Shown: in pieces, positions 55,164 through 62,986 of the stretch | Position numbering within the stretch: the stretch's first letter is position 1 | How the letters are laid out: every line of letters begins with the position of its first letter | Assembly: GCF_035987325.1 (NCBI RefSeq) | Contig: NZ_CP108488.1 | Location: forward strand, 4,588,001 to 4,652,000 | Length of the DNA: 64,000 bases | Direction: 5' to 3' | Source of the DNA: Streptomyces sp. NBC_01244 | Lineage (GTDB): Bacteria; Actinomycetota; Actinomycetes; Streptomycetales; Streptomycetaceae | The notes under the pieces: generated by a model | Told to the model about the DNA's origin: nothing | The model's input: only the letters and a program-made list of their open reading frames with translations | Databases searched by the model: none | Made by a program: the position numbers and the translations under genes

Positions 55164-55765
55164 CAGTCCTTCCTCTCGGCCGAGGGCAGTTCGGGCAGTC
55201 CCGCCTCCGTGATGGCCTGCGGGCTGAAGCCGGGAAGGCCAGCGCGGGTGATGAGGGCATTGGCGAGCTGCTCGGCGTAAACGGCGCCGGAGCGAGCGAC
55301 TTCGATCTGGGCCCCGGCGCGCAGCGCTTCGACGCGCTCGACATGGGCGTGGTCCGCGCGCCGGCCGAGGGTCTGCCGCTCGTACGTGACTGCTTCTCGG
55401 CGGTCGGTGCGCCAGTAGCGGGCGGCGAGTCCGTACGCGACGGCGGTGGCCAGCGCCCACAGCAGGATCGGCAGGGAGAGGCCATCGGCGTATCCGGCGA
55501 CTCCGGCCAGGGCCAGCCCACCGGATGCGGCGAACGCGGTTCCGGCGATCACGCTGCCACCGGAGTGGTTGCCGGAGGAGAACGCGCCTGCGGTCGCGGC
55601 CCCGGCGGCCAGGACGACCATCAGCGCGGCGTTGCCGACGGAGTGTTCGGCGCCGTTGGCGTTCCAGATCCGGCCCAGAATCAGCACGGTCGTGGTGGCC
55701 ACGGCGGGGGCCGCCTTGGGGGCGAGGTCGAGTGCCCAGTGCCGGTAGGTGATGGGCTCGCTCAT
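55160..55765 (-). CDS. AICE membrane protein (spread-type)
   Basis: A 201-aa protein from an ATG at 55765 with about four membrane segments (ATTTVLILGRI, NAALMVVLAAGAATAGAF, VIAGTAFAASGGLALAGVAGYA, LPILLWALATAVAYGLAARYW) and a cytoplasmic helical C-terminus. In AICE transfer operons such proteins act with SpdB for intramycelial spreading. The start overlaps the upstream stop (ATGA). Confidence 0.75.
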   Translation of the reverse strand: MSEPITYRHWALDLAPKAAPAVATTTVLILGRIWNANGAEHSVGNAALMVVLAAGAATAGAFSSGNHSGGSVIAGTAFAASGGLALAGVAGYADGLSLPILLWALATAVAYGLAARYWRTDRREAVTYERQTLGRRADHAHVERVEALRAGAQIEVARSGAVYAEQLANALITRAGLPGFSPQAITEAGLPELPSAERKDW

Positions 55766-55962
55766 GCTCGGCTCCCCAAGTCGGTGACGGCGTTGAGGAC
55801 GGCGGTGGTGAGTTCGTTGATGGGGCCGGAGGCTCCCGTGGAGGCGAGGAAGAAGCCGAACATGATGGCGATGAACGCGGAGCCGTAGCCGAGGGTCTTG
55901 GAGCGGAGCAGGAAGAACAGGACCAGCCCGAACAGGGCGACGAGGGAGACGGTGATGGCCAT
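55762..55962 (-). CDS. Small AICE membrane protein
   Basis: A 66-aa protein with two hydrophobic helices (VSLVALFGLVLFFLL and SAFIAIMFGFFLA). It resembles the short Spd-type membrane proteins found beside traB genes. It is translationally coupled to both neighbours. Confidence 0.75.
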   Translation of the reverse strand: MAITVSLVALFGLVLFFLLRSKTLGYGSAFIAIMFGFFLASTGASGPINELTTAVLNAVTDLGSRA

Positions 55963-55965
55963 GGG

Positions 55966-56247
55966 TTATCCCTTCGGGGCGAACGTCTTGCGGGGGGCGG
56001 GGTTGGCGTCGCGGTAGAGGTGCAGCCACAGGTTGTAGAGGTGGCGGCCGACGCGGATGCGCTTGCCGTGGCCGTCGCAGCGGCGGCAGTGCTTGCCGCG
56101 CTTGAGGCGGCCCTTGCGGTCGGTCTTCATCGCGTAGCCGAAGCCCTTGCATTTGCGGCAGGTGCCGAACGGGCTGGACACGCACACACTGACGTAACCG
56201 AGTGTGACGATGAGCAGGCAGGCGCTAGCAAGGAGGACGGGGGTCAT
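55966..56247 (-). CDS. Membrane-anchored zinc-finger protein with DnaJ-like CxxCxGxG
   Basis: A 93-aa protein. One N-terminal membrane helix (PVLLASACLLIVTLGYVSVCV) is followed by CRKCKGFGYAMKTDRKGRLKRGKHCRRCDGHG, two CxxCxGxG knuckles as in the zinc domain of DnaJ, and a basic tail. It is first in the small-protein operon behind traB, so its promoter lies in 56248-56387. Confidence 0.8.
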   Translation of the reverse strand: MTPVLLASACLLIVTLGYVSVCVSSPFGTCRKCKGFGYAMKTDRKGRLKRGKHCRRCDGHGKRIRVGRHLYNLWLHLYRDANPAPRKTFAPKG

Positions 56248-56292
56248 GGGGTGCCTTCCGGGCAGGCTTTCCGGTGTTTTCGCAGGTCGGCT

Positions 56293-56376
56293 GCTAGGTG
56301 CGAGATCGCTGATGGGGGCCGGTTCGGGGTGCTAGCGGGGGTGCTAGACCTAGCAGCGATGGCCGCTAGGTCTAGC
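56293..56376. repeat. CTAG-centred inverted repeats next to traB: candidate clt or operator
   Basis: GCTAGACCTAGC (56343-56354) and GCTAGGTCTAGC (56365-56376) are perfect reverse complements. GCTAGG (56293) and GCTAGC (56331) lie nearby. CTAG is rare in high-GC Streptomyces DNA, so four in 84 bp stand out. The position, immediately 3' of traB and upstream of the next gene, fits either a TraB-recognised clt locus or an operator. Confidence 0.65.
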
Positions 56377-56387
56377 AGCGGTGCGAG

Positions 56388-58535
56388 TCAGCTCCCGGAC
56401 CGCTTGCCGTCACGGAGGGTGATGGCGGTGGTGATGTCTGCGCGGGCGACGCCTCGGCGGGTGGTGCCCTTGCCTGCGGTGGTGGAGCCCCAGACGTCCT
56501 GCGCGGTGATGCCGTGCGGCTTGAGGTTCGTGGTCACCGTCTCGGCCTTCCAGCCGCTATAGACCTCGGGGCGCAGCGCGGCGAGGCGGGCGGCGACCTT
56601 CTCGTTCCAGACCTTCTCCTCATCGGCCGGCACGACCCTGAGGATGTCGGCGAGGAGGTCGAAGGAGGCTTCCCCACTCTCGGGTTCCTGGCCGATGGCG
56701 TGGCCGGTGACGTTGCCGTACTCCTCGCGCATCCGGCGGGCCCGCACAACGACCTGTTCGGCTCCGAGCGCGTCCACGAACGCCGAGGCCACGATGCGCG
56801 GGTCATCTCCTTCACCGGCCATCCAGCAGATGCCACGGTCGGTGCGGGAGAACATCGTGGCCCGGTACCCCGCCTTGTACATCGAGGTACCGAGCACCAT
56901 GTCGTTGGCGGGCTGACCCATGACCTTGAGGCAGAACCGCAGCACCGCGTTCGCGGAGATGCCGGTGGGCAGCGACTTCGCATCGGGGCGCTGGGTGCCG
57001 AAGAGCGTCACCATGCCGAGGGCCGGGCCGCGCTTGCACAGGTCGGTTGCGATCTCTTCGAGTTCCTTGCCGTACTTCTCGTGCTCGAAGGGGACCTGGC
57101 ACTCATCGAATCCGGCGACGATCGGGTGCAGCCCGAGGCTCTTGTCGTTGGCCAGGTCCGCAGTGACCTTCGACTCCGGGCAGCGCGAGCGGGGCAGCGA
57201 CTTGATGACCTTGGCCCGGCGCCGCAGCTCCTGGCGCAGCTCCCGCAGCGATTCGAGGACGTAGAGGATGTCTTCGTCTTCGTCTCCGGCCCGGTAGCGG
57301 TGGCAGACCGGCTCCAGCGCGCCGAAGTCGCCGGTGCCCTTGAAGTCGAACGCGTAGAGCTGGGCGCGCGGGTCGAGTGCGGCGATGAGCAGGAACAGGC
57401 GCATCAGGAACGTCTTGCCCATGCGCGGGATGGAGCCGACGACCACGGAGGCGAACATCAGGGTGACGGCGACGTCGCCCATGCGCTGGTCGTTGCCGAA
57501 CACGACCGGCTTGAACAGGTCTACCTGCCCGGACTTCAGCAGCGGCCAGGCGGGCTTCTTGGTCTCGTTCATGGGCTTGTCGCCCACCCACAGGATCAGG
57601 CGTCCTTCGTGCTCGGTCGGGTCTGAGGACGGCCACACGGAGCCGACCTTGCGGCGCAGGCCGGAGGCGAGCGGCTTGCGGGCCTCCATGATGTCCTCCG
57701 GGGTGACACCCCACGGGAGGTCGAGGTCGGCGCGGTAGCCGGGCCCGTCCCGGGTGATCTCCGAGGTGAACCGCAGGCCGTTCATGTCGCCGCCCTTCTT
57801 GATGGCGGCCGACAGCTTCGCGTTCCCAATGTTGTCCAGCGCCCGGAGCACGAGCATCCCGGTGAGCTTCTGGAGTTCCGTCTTCAGCACGGCGGGCCCG
57901 ATCACCGGCTGGTCCTTGGGGGCGCCCCAGAATCCGGCGGTGAGCACGGCGGCGGAGGCGAACACCGCAAGCCAGCCAGGGGCCATGACGTACATGGTCA
58001 GCGCGAAGCCGGTACCGAAGATCAGCGCCACCACGGTGACCAGCGTCCGCAGCCGCACCCGGCTGTCACGCTGCCGCGACAGTTTCAGGTACTCGGCGGT
58101 GTTCTCCTTGTAGACCTCGTACGCGCGGAGCGGGGCCGCCTCGGCGTCCCACACCCACGCGTTGGTGTCCCGGACCAGGCGGGCCACGCCGCGCGGGGCG
58201 AGCCGCCCGAGCTGCAGCGCATACCAGGGGGTGCGGATCCCGTGGAAGGCCGTGGCGTAGAACGCGTTGCTCGCGGCGCGCTGGGTGGTGGAGACGAACC
58301 CCGGCTTCGACTTCAGCCAGGAAGGGACGATCGGCAGCCGCTTGTAGGTCGTGACACCCGGAGACGGCAGGTCCGGCGAGTCGACCGGCCGCAGCCGCGG
58401 CGACTCCTCCTCATCGTCGTCGTACCGATCGGCCGGCGGAGCCGGGATGGTGGGGCGCTTGGTGGTGATGTCGAAGACCTCGGCGCCGGGGCGCTCCAGG
58501 TCCTCGCTCTGTTCAGTGACGTGGACATCAGACAC
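56388..58535 (-). CDS. traB: TraB/FtsK-SpoIIIE-type DNA translocase
   Basis: A 715-aa protein from a GTG at 58535. An acidic, Pro-rich N-terminus, two membrane segments (about 163-205; TLVTVVALIFGTGFALTM and WLAVFASAAVLTAGFWG), then the FtsK motor. Walker A is VGSIPRMGKTF (about 366-376), and Walker B lies in PIVAGFDECQVPFEH. A winged-helix-like C-terminus (about 640-715) could recognise DNA repeats. In AICEs this hexameric pump alone moves double-stranded DNA between hyphae. Confidence 0.93.
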   Translation of the reverse strand: MSDVHVTEQSEDLERPGAEVFDITTKRPTIPAPPADRYDDDEEESPRLRPVDSPDLPSPGVTTYKRLPIVPSWLKSKPGFVSTTQRAASNAFYATAFHGIRTPWYALQLGRLAPRGVARLVRDTNAWVWDAEAAPLRAYEVYKENTAEYLKLSRQRDSRVRLRTLVTVVALIFGTGFALTMYVMAPGWLAVFASAAVLTAGFWGAPKDQPVIGPAVLKTELQKLTGMLVLRALDNIGNAKLSAAIKKGGDMNGLRFTSEITRDGPGYRADLDLPWGVTPEDIMEARKPLASGLRRKVGSVWPSSDPTEHEGRLILWVGDKPMNETKKPAWPLLKSGQVDLFKPVVFGNDQRMGDVAVTLMFASVVVGSIPRMGKTFLMRLFLLIAALDPRAQLYAFDFKGTGDFGALEPVCHRYRAGDEDEDILYVLESLRELRQELRRRAKVIKSLPRSRCPESKVTADLANDKSLGLHPIVAGFDECQVPFEHEKYGKELEEIATDLCKRGPALGMVTLFGTQRPDAKSLPTGISANAVLRFCLKVMGQPANDMVLGTSMYKAGYRATMFSRTDRGICWMAGEGDDPRIVASAFVDALGAEQVVVRARRMREEYGNVTGHAIGQEPESGEASFDLLADILRVVPADEEKVWNEKVAARLAALRPEVYSGWKAETVTTNLKPHGITAQDVWGSTTAGKGTTRRGVARADITTAITLRDGKRSGS

Positions 58536-58633
58536 GGTGGGTCTGCTCCCTTATAGCGAGCGGGGTGGAAGGGGTCCGGACGACGCCTTGGACGGCCGAC
58601 CGTCCGGGCCCGGCATGCGCAGGTCTATGCAGC

Positions 58634-58924
58634 TCAGAGGCTGATGGCCCAGGCGAGCGCGTCGGCGCCCTCCTGGACGGTGATGTCGTTGCCCTTGAGG
58701 TAGGCGCCGTACATCGCGTTGGCCCTGCGGGCCACATCGGCGGCCGTCGCGCGGGGGCGGCCGCCGCTCCACGCGCCCCAGGCGCACAGCTCGAACGCGG
58801 CGTGACGGGCCTTGCGCTGGCGGGCCTCGGCACGGCGCTTGGCGCGACGGCCGCTGTTGCGAGCCTCGCGGCGCTCGGCGTCGGCGTCGGCGGAGGTCTT
58901 GAGGGTTTTGGTAGCGGTGCTCAT
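58634..58924 (-). CDS. Small AICE basic protein
   Basis: A 96-aa protein. A strongly basic N-terminus (RREARNSGRRAKRRAEARQRKARH) precedes a helical domain (FELCAWGAWSGGRPRATAADVARRANAMYGAYLKGNDITVQEGADALAWAISL). It is probably DNA-binding. It lies between the zinc protein and traB in the transfer operon. No named family was recognised. Confidence 0.7.
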   Translation of the reverse strand: MSTATKTLKTSADADAERREARNSGRRAKRRAEARQRKARHAAFELCAWGAWSGGRPRATAADVARRANAMYGAYLKGNDITVQEGADALAWAISL

Positions 58925-58953
58925 GGCTGATCTCCTGGATTGGTCCGAGAGGT

Positions 58954-59301
58954 TCAGGCAGCGCGCTGTTCTTCGGGGTAGGCGCAGGGCACGCACGTGC
59001 CGAGCGAGGCCGGGATGACGTATCCGGCGTCGGTGGAGCACTGGGGGCAGGTGCGGCGGGCGAGCATCGCCAGGGCGAGCGCGTCCCACTTGCGCGGGGT
59101 CATGGGCCGGACGGGCTTGGCCAGGTCTACGCGGTACAGGTAGGCGGTCAGCGGCTCCCGCCGGTAGCGCGGTCGCTCAAGCTGAGCCACGACGTCCTGC
59201 CCGCCGGGGCGCAGACCGGCCGCGCGGAGTTGACGGCGCGTGGCCAGCCCGTCCGGGGCGAGCCTCCATGAATAGACGGGTATGCCGTGCCCGGCCATCA
59301 C
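58954..59301 (-). CDS. RRQRL-type zinc-binding AICE protein
   Basis: A 115-aa protein. An N-terminal YSWRLAPDGLATRRQLRAAGLRPGG segment carries the RRQ(R)L-like motif, and the C-terminus has a four-Cys knuckle (CPQCSTDAGY...LGTCVPC). This pairing is a recurring family on Streptomyces AICEs next to traB. Function is unknown, presumably DNA- or RNA-binding. It overlaps the DUF2637 stop. Confidence 0.78.
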   Translation of the reverse strand: MMAGHGIPVYSWRLAPDGLATRRQLRAAGLRPGGQDVVAQLERPRYRREPLTAYLYRVDLAKPVRPMTPRKWDALALAMLARRTCPQCSTDAGYVIPASLGTCVPCAYPEEQRAA

Positions 59302-60398
59302 GCGGCCGTCGCTTCAGAGGCGGTGGCGCGCTCGGCCTTGAGCGTGTCGCGCAGCAGACGGCCCCTGGCGGACGACGTACGGACCGCCTTGCGGATCGCC
59401 TCGGCGGTCAGCTCGCCATCGGACCAGTTGGCCGTGACCGACCGGGCCTCGTCCAACAGCTCATCCGAATCGCGCGTCGGTCGGGGCGCACGGGCCGACT
59501 TCGGTACCCGACCGGTCGCCCGACGCGGAGCCGACTCCGCAGCTGCGACCGCCTTCATCGGAGCCGACTGGGGAATCTCGACCGGCTCGACTACCGGAAC
59601 CGACTCAGGCAGGGCGACCGGCTCGATGACCGGTGCCGAGTCGACTGACTCGGGGGCCGGGAGTTCGGCCGCTACGGGCGGTGTCTTGGGGGCCGACTCA
59701 TGCAGGTCAGACCCCAACCGATTTACGGTGAACTCTGCCGTTTCATGCTGATTTGTGGGGCCGGTGAACATGGCGGCCAGGGCGGCGTCCGCACCGCTGG
59801 TGAGCCGGTCCCGCTGGACGTCCAGGAGCCGAGCACCCAACGACGCATCGCCCAACCCAACCTTCCGGGCCAGTCGCCACGATGTCCGGTCGGACGACTT
59901 CCGCACCCTCGACTGCGGGTGGTTCGCCGCCCGGGCCCGGTGGTAGGCCAGGGCCCGCACCACGGCGGCCGCTTTCGCTTCCGCCTCGATGTCGCGTCCG
60001 TCTTGGTGGACCACGATCCGCCGGGCCAGGAACGCCATGCCCTCCGCCGCGACGCACATGCCCATCGGGGTCACGGCGTAGATGACGGTTCGGCCCGGGT
60101 CATCAGCGGCCATCGCGGCCATGACCGACGCGGCGGCCGGCAGGGCCCACAATCCCACCCGGATGATCCCCGGGGAGGACTGGCCGAGCATTGTCAGCCC
60201 GAGGAGTACCAGCGCCAGAACGGCGGTCGCACCCTCACCGGCCGCCACCGCACCGAGCGCAGTGCCGGAGCCGTAGGCACGGCTGATGTTGCTGTACGTG
60301 CCCACCCCACCGGCGACGCCGGTGGCGAGCATGGGCACGAACGCGGCCGTCAACACGATCTTCTGTACCTTGCTCAGTGCGTTGCGGGTCGCCATCAC
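59298..60398 (-). CDS. DUF2637-type membrane protein (SpdB-like) with winged-helix-like tail
   Basis: A 366-aa protein. Four membrane segments in the first 130 residues (IVLTAAFVPMLATGVAGGVG, ATAVLALVLLGLTML, VGLWALPAAASVMAAMA, AVTPMGMCVAAEGMAF) precede a basic helical part, a Pro/Val/Ser/Glu linker and the tail EARSVTANWSDGELTAEAIRKAVRTSSARGRLLRDTLKAE. The tail matches that of the left element's DUF2637 protein. It probably supports intramycelial plasmid spread. Confidence 0.8.
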   Translation of the reverse strand: MMATRNALSKVQKIVLTAAFVPMLATGVAGGVGTYSNISRAYGSGTALGAVAAGEGATAVLALVLLGLTMLGQSSPGIIRVGLWALPAAASVMAAMAADDPGRTVIYAVTPMGMCVAAEGMAFLARRIVVHQDGRDIEAEAKAAAVVRALAYHRARAANHPQSRVRKSSDRTSWRLARKVGLGDASLGARLLDVQRDRLTSGADAALAAMFTGPTNQHETAEFTVNRLGSDLHESAPKTPPVAAELPAPESVDSAPVIEPVALPESVPVVEPVEIPQSAPMKAVAAAESAPRRATGRVPKSARAPRPTRDSDELLDEARSVTANWSDGELTAEAIRKAVRTSSARGRLLRDTLKAERATASEATAA

Positions 60399-61039
60399 GC
60401 CGCCACCCCGCTCGTGCCCCGGCGGCCATCGCGGCGGCCGTTGACCGTGCCCACCTCGGGGACGCTCAGCCGGTGCGCGATGCGCCAGCCCCCGCCACGC
60501 TGCTTGGCCCGGTACATCTGCTCATCCGCCCGGCGCAGCAGCGTGGACAGGTCACCGTTTCCGGTGCGGTAGTAGGCGGCCCCGATCGAGGTACTCACCT
60601 CGATTGGTCGCCCGTCGAACGGCACGGGCCGGTCGAGTCGGCCGGTCAGCATGAACAGGTCGGCGCGCAGCTTGTCGATGCCGTAGCCGGGGATCAGGGC
60701 GGCGAACTCGTCCCCACCCAGGCGCCCGGCGACGCCGGCGTGTTCCTCTGCCCACCGGCCGAGGCGCCGCCCGGTCTCACGGATGACCTCGTCACCGGCC
60801 GCGTGGCCGAGGGTGTCGTTGATCGCCTTGAACCGGTCGAGGTCCAAGACAAGTACGGCGCGCTGGGACCCTCGGGCCAGGCTCTTGCGGGCCCGCTCCT
60901 CGAAGGGCTCCCGCGTCCACAGCCCGGTGAGCGGGTCGCGGCGGGCCGTCTCGATCCGGCGCTGCATCCACAGGCTGTGCACAGACCAGCCGGACGCCAG
61001 AGGAAGCGCGGCGGACAAGGCCGCCAAGGTGTGGCTCAT
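60395..61039 (-). CDS. GGDEF-domain protein, putative diguanylate cyclase
   Basis: A 214-aa protein. A single N-terminal membrane-like segment (LAALSAALPLASGWSVHSLW) is followed by a complete GGDEF domain: DPLTGLWTREPF, VLDLDRFKAINDTLGHAAGDEVI, and RLGGDEF (about 106-112). No RxxD inhibitory site is visible before it. The domain looks catalytically intact and could make c-di-GMP, the ligand that keeps BldD active in Streptomyces. It is embedded in the transfer operon with four-base overlaps on both sides. Confidence 0.92.
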   Translation of the reverse strand: MSHTLAALSAALPLASGWSVHSLWMQRRIETARRDPLTGLWTREPFEERARKSLARGSQRAVLVLDLDRFKAINDTLGHAAGDEVIRETGRRLGRWAEEHAGVAGRLGGDEFAALIPGYGIDKLRADLFMLTGRLDRPVPFDGRPIEVSTSIGAAYYRTGNGDLSTLLRRADEQMYRAKQRGGGWRIAHRLSVPEVGTVNGRRDGRRGTSGVAA

Positions 61040-61224
61040 GCCACACCGCCGATCCGGCGCCGGTGAAGCGACCAGCCGATGTGCTGGACACCGAAACCGA
61101 GCGCGGCCACCCCGAGCAGCCAGCCCTCGTGCACCGCCACGGCGCTCACGGTGCAGCTCACGACGGCCAGCGAGCCGAGCCAGATCAGCACCCGGTGCAG
61201 GTCCTGCATCGATCGGGCGCTCAT
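61036..61224 (-). CDS. Small AICE membrane protein
   Basis: A 62-aa protein with two hydrophobic segments (VLIWLGSLAVVSCTVSAVAV and WLLGVAALGFGVQHIGW). It overlaps the GGDEF start by ATGA and may be the membrane partner of that protein. Confidence 0.7.
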   Translation of the reverse strand: MSARSMQDLHRVLIWLGSLAVVSCTVSAVAVHEGWLLGVAALGFGVQHIGWSLHRRRIGGVA

Positions 61225-61541
61225 GCCGCTTCCCCCACCCAGGAGGAACGGCCGGCGTCGCGGGCGGCACCCCGCAGGAACGGGACGGTACGGGTGAGCG
61301 CGTCGGCGTAGAGCGCGTCCCACGCGGCGATCTCGTCCCCGCCCTCACCCAGCGCGGCCAGCTCCGCGATGACCTCGCGGGCCACCGCCTCACGGGCCGC
61401 CCGCTCCTGGGCCGTCTCCGGGGTCAGCGGGCCCCGGAACAGGTCCCGGTCCAGGCCGACGGGCAGTTCATCGAAGCCGAGCGCCAGCTCTTCGAACTCG
61501 GCCGGGTTCACGATCTGGTGGTTACCGATGTACGAACGCAT
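61221..61541 (-). CDS. First gene of the AICE transfer operon, hypothetical
   Basis: A 106-aa acidic, helical protein (PETAQERAAREAVAREVIAELAALGEGGDEIAAWDALYADAL). It has no recognised domain. The ATG at 61541 has a strong GGAGAG six bases upstream, preceded by the duplicated leader hairpin. It heads a run of overlapping minus-strand genes down to traB. Confidence 0.72.
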   Translation of the reverse strand: MRSYIGNHQIVNPAEFEELALGFDELPVGLDRDLFRGPLTPETAQERAAREAVAREVIAELAALGEGGDEIAAWDALYADALTRTVPFLRGAARDAGRSSWVGEAA

Positions 61542-61569
61542 GTGGATCTCTCCTGATCGGCGAAGGGAG

Positions 61570-61611
61570 CCGGGGCGGTCGCGGTCTTTGGAGAGAGGCG
61601 ACCGACCCCGG
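61570..61611 (-). promoter_or_regulatory. Leader hairpin copy 2 (upstream of the transfer operon)
   Basis: Same stem and 15-base loop as at 54512-54552, with one bulged A (CCGGGG-CGGTCGC / GCGACCG-A-CCCCGG), and with the shared flank CGAAGGGA. In the mRNA the loop CTCTCTCC can pair with the GGAGAG ribosome-binding site 20-odd bases downstream. This suggests translational control of the first gene. Confidence 0.7.
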
Positions 61612-62259
61612 GGATGAAGCCCGTGCTCGCGGCTCCCCTCAACCCCGCCCGTTCATGACGGGCGGGGCGGGCAACCGGCCGCAGCACAAGGGCTACGGAA
61701 AGGTGAAGAGGCCGAGCGAGCGGCGCCGGACGGGAGCCCGGGGCCGCCTCGCGTGGCGGTTGTGCGGTGACGCGAAGGGGCGCGGCTGGCCGCACCGGTC
61801 CAGTACGGCAGGCGCCCACAGATGTCGAAGGAACACAGCAACCTCCAAGCCGGAGGAGCGAGGCTTCGCCGGCGCACCGTTGCCACGGCGCCCGGTCCCG
61901 AGCCAGAGAGTCGGGTGCGTCATCGTCACTGCTCTGACGCCAGCAGGGCGGCGCGTACCGGGTGGCACCCCTTTGAAGCGGGGTGTTCTCCAGAGCCAGC
62001 ACGCAAAAGAAGGTGTTGCCGCCGACGACTGCCCGTCGCCTGGGGACGGGGATCACGCCCCGACTCGTCTTCGGACCCATCGACCACCCAGGAGCAGGTG
62101 GCTGGGCCGGCACGCTGTTGAGTTCTTAAGGAACGGACGCTGCCTTCGTACTCGCCCCCTCGGGCTTTCCTCCGGACGCACATACGGGTTGACCCGCACC
62201 GCCGGACAGGCGGGCGTTGTCGAGCTGGGCCTGAGGTCCCTTGCGGAAGCCCTAAGCAG
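61612..62259. other. Long untranslated leader region of the transfer operon
   Basis: About 650 bp with no supported gene; a 236-aa plus-strand frame here is Arg/Gly/Ser-rich and has no RBS. On the minus strand it reads as a leader. CACCCC...GGGGTG can form a hairpin around 61964-61987. An rRNA-leader-like block is at 62105-62180. Confidence 0.55.
62105..62180 (-). promoter_or_regulatory. rRNA-leader-like sequence (AAGAACTCAACAGCGTGCC)
   Basis: Read on the minus strand, the block GGAGGAAAGCCCGAGGGGG, then GTCCGTTCCTT, then AAGAACTCAACAGCGTGCC resembles the conserved leader before 16S rRNA in Streptomyces (GAGAACTCAACAGCGTGCC, from memory), which contains Nus/antitermination and processing signals. 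No rRNA gene is nearby. It sits upstream of the AICE transfer operon and could make that transcript termination-resistant. Confidence 0.55.
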
Positions 62260-62289
62260 CTCTGCCTCAGAGTGCACTGTGAGGCAGAG
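62260..62289. promoter_or_regulatory. Palindromic operator upstream of gntR
   Basis: CTCTGCCTCA (62260-62269) and TGAGGCAGAG (62280-62289) are a perfect 10-bp inverted repeat with a 10-base spacer. A further half-site TGAGGCAG lies at 62355-62362 beside the gntR start. It is placed between gntR and the divergent transfer operon, as expected for a KorSA-like repressor. Confidence 0.75.
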
Positions 62290-62367
62290 TTGCGCAACCC
62301 CCCTCGGAACAAGCGGGGGCGGGTACTGGTTCTCTCTGTGCCGCTTGGGCACTATGAGGCAGTGACA

Positions 62368-62739
62368 GTGAAGAGACTTGGGGTGCAGATGGTCGAGTGG
62401 ACCGGCAAGCCCGCCTACCAGCAGGTGGCGGACCAGCTACGCGGGAGGATCGCGGCCGGCGAGTTCACAGCGTCGGGCAAGCTGCCCTCGCTGGCCGAAC
62501 TCCAGAAGACGTATGGAGTCACGGTCACCGTGGCCCGGGACGCAATCCGTCAGCTCAGGACCGACGGCCTTGCAGTGAGCCACCAGGGCAAGGGGGCGTT
62601 CCTGACCGTGGACTCCGCCAAGGCCGCGAGGCTCGCAGACCCCGCTGGCGCCATCACCGAGCTGCGGGAAGAGGTCGCCGACCTCAGAGGCGAGGTAGCG
62701 GAGCTCCGTGAGCGACTCAGCGCGCTCGAAGGGAACTAG
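62368..62739 (+). CDS. GntR-family regulator (KorSA-like)
   Basis: A 123-aa protein from the GTG at 62368 (GAGG eight bases upstream); a GTG at 62362 and an ATG at 62389 are alternatives. The wHTH (PAYQQVADQLRGRIAAGEFTASGKLPSLAELQKTYGVTVTVARDAIRQLRTDGLAVSHQGKGAFL) fills most of the protein. Instead of an effector domain the C-terminus is a heptad coiled coil (ITELREEVADLRGEVAELRERLSALE). Such short GntR proteins repress transfer genes on Streptomyces plasmids and AICEs. A matching operator lies directly upstream. Confidence 0.9.
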   Translation: MKRLGVQMVEWTGKPAYQQVADQLRGRIAAGEFTASGKLPSLAELQKTYGVTVTVARDAIRQLRTDGLAVSHQGKGAFLTVDSAKAARLADPAGAITELREEVADLRGEVAELRERLSALEGN

Positions 62740-62986
62740 GCGTCGGCTTGATGCGGCTTGGGGCTGCCCTTCTTGGGCGGCCCCGCCCTTGCTGCGATGC
62801 ATGAGCACCTCCTCGGTCGGCGTGGTTCTAGTTCACCGCCTCAGCGAGGAAATCGGTATCACAAGCAGCTACCTGACAAACACTCAGCCGTTTTACACAT
62901 CCGCTTACACACGCGCTATCACGAAGTTTGGTGTACCTAGTCGGACCGCTACATTGGCGGCTCCAACAGCTATCTAGGAGGGGCAG

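Noticed and set aside
61655..62365. A 236-codon plus-strand frame between the transfer operon and gntR
   Set aside because: No RBS, Arg/Ser/Gly-rich composition, no domain, and it overlaps the leader, the rRNA-leader-like block and the operator.
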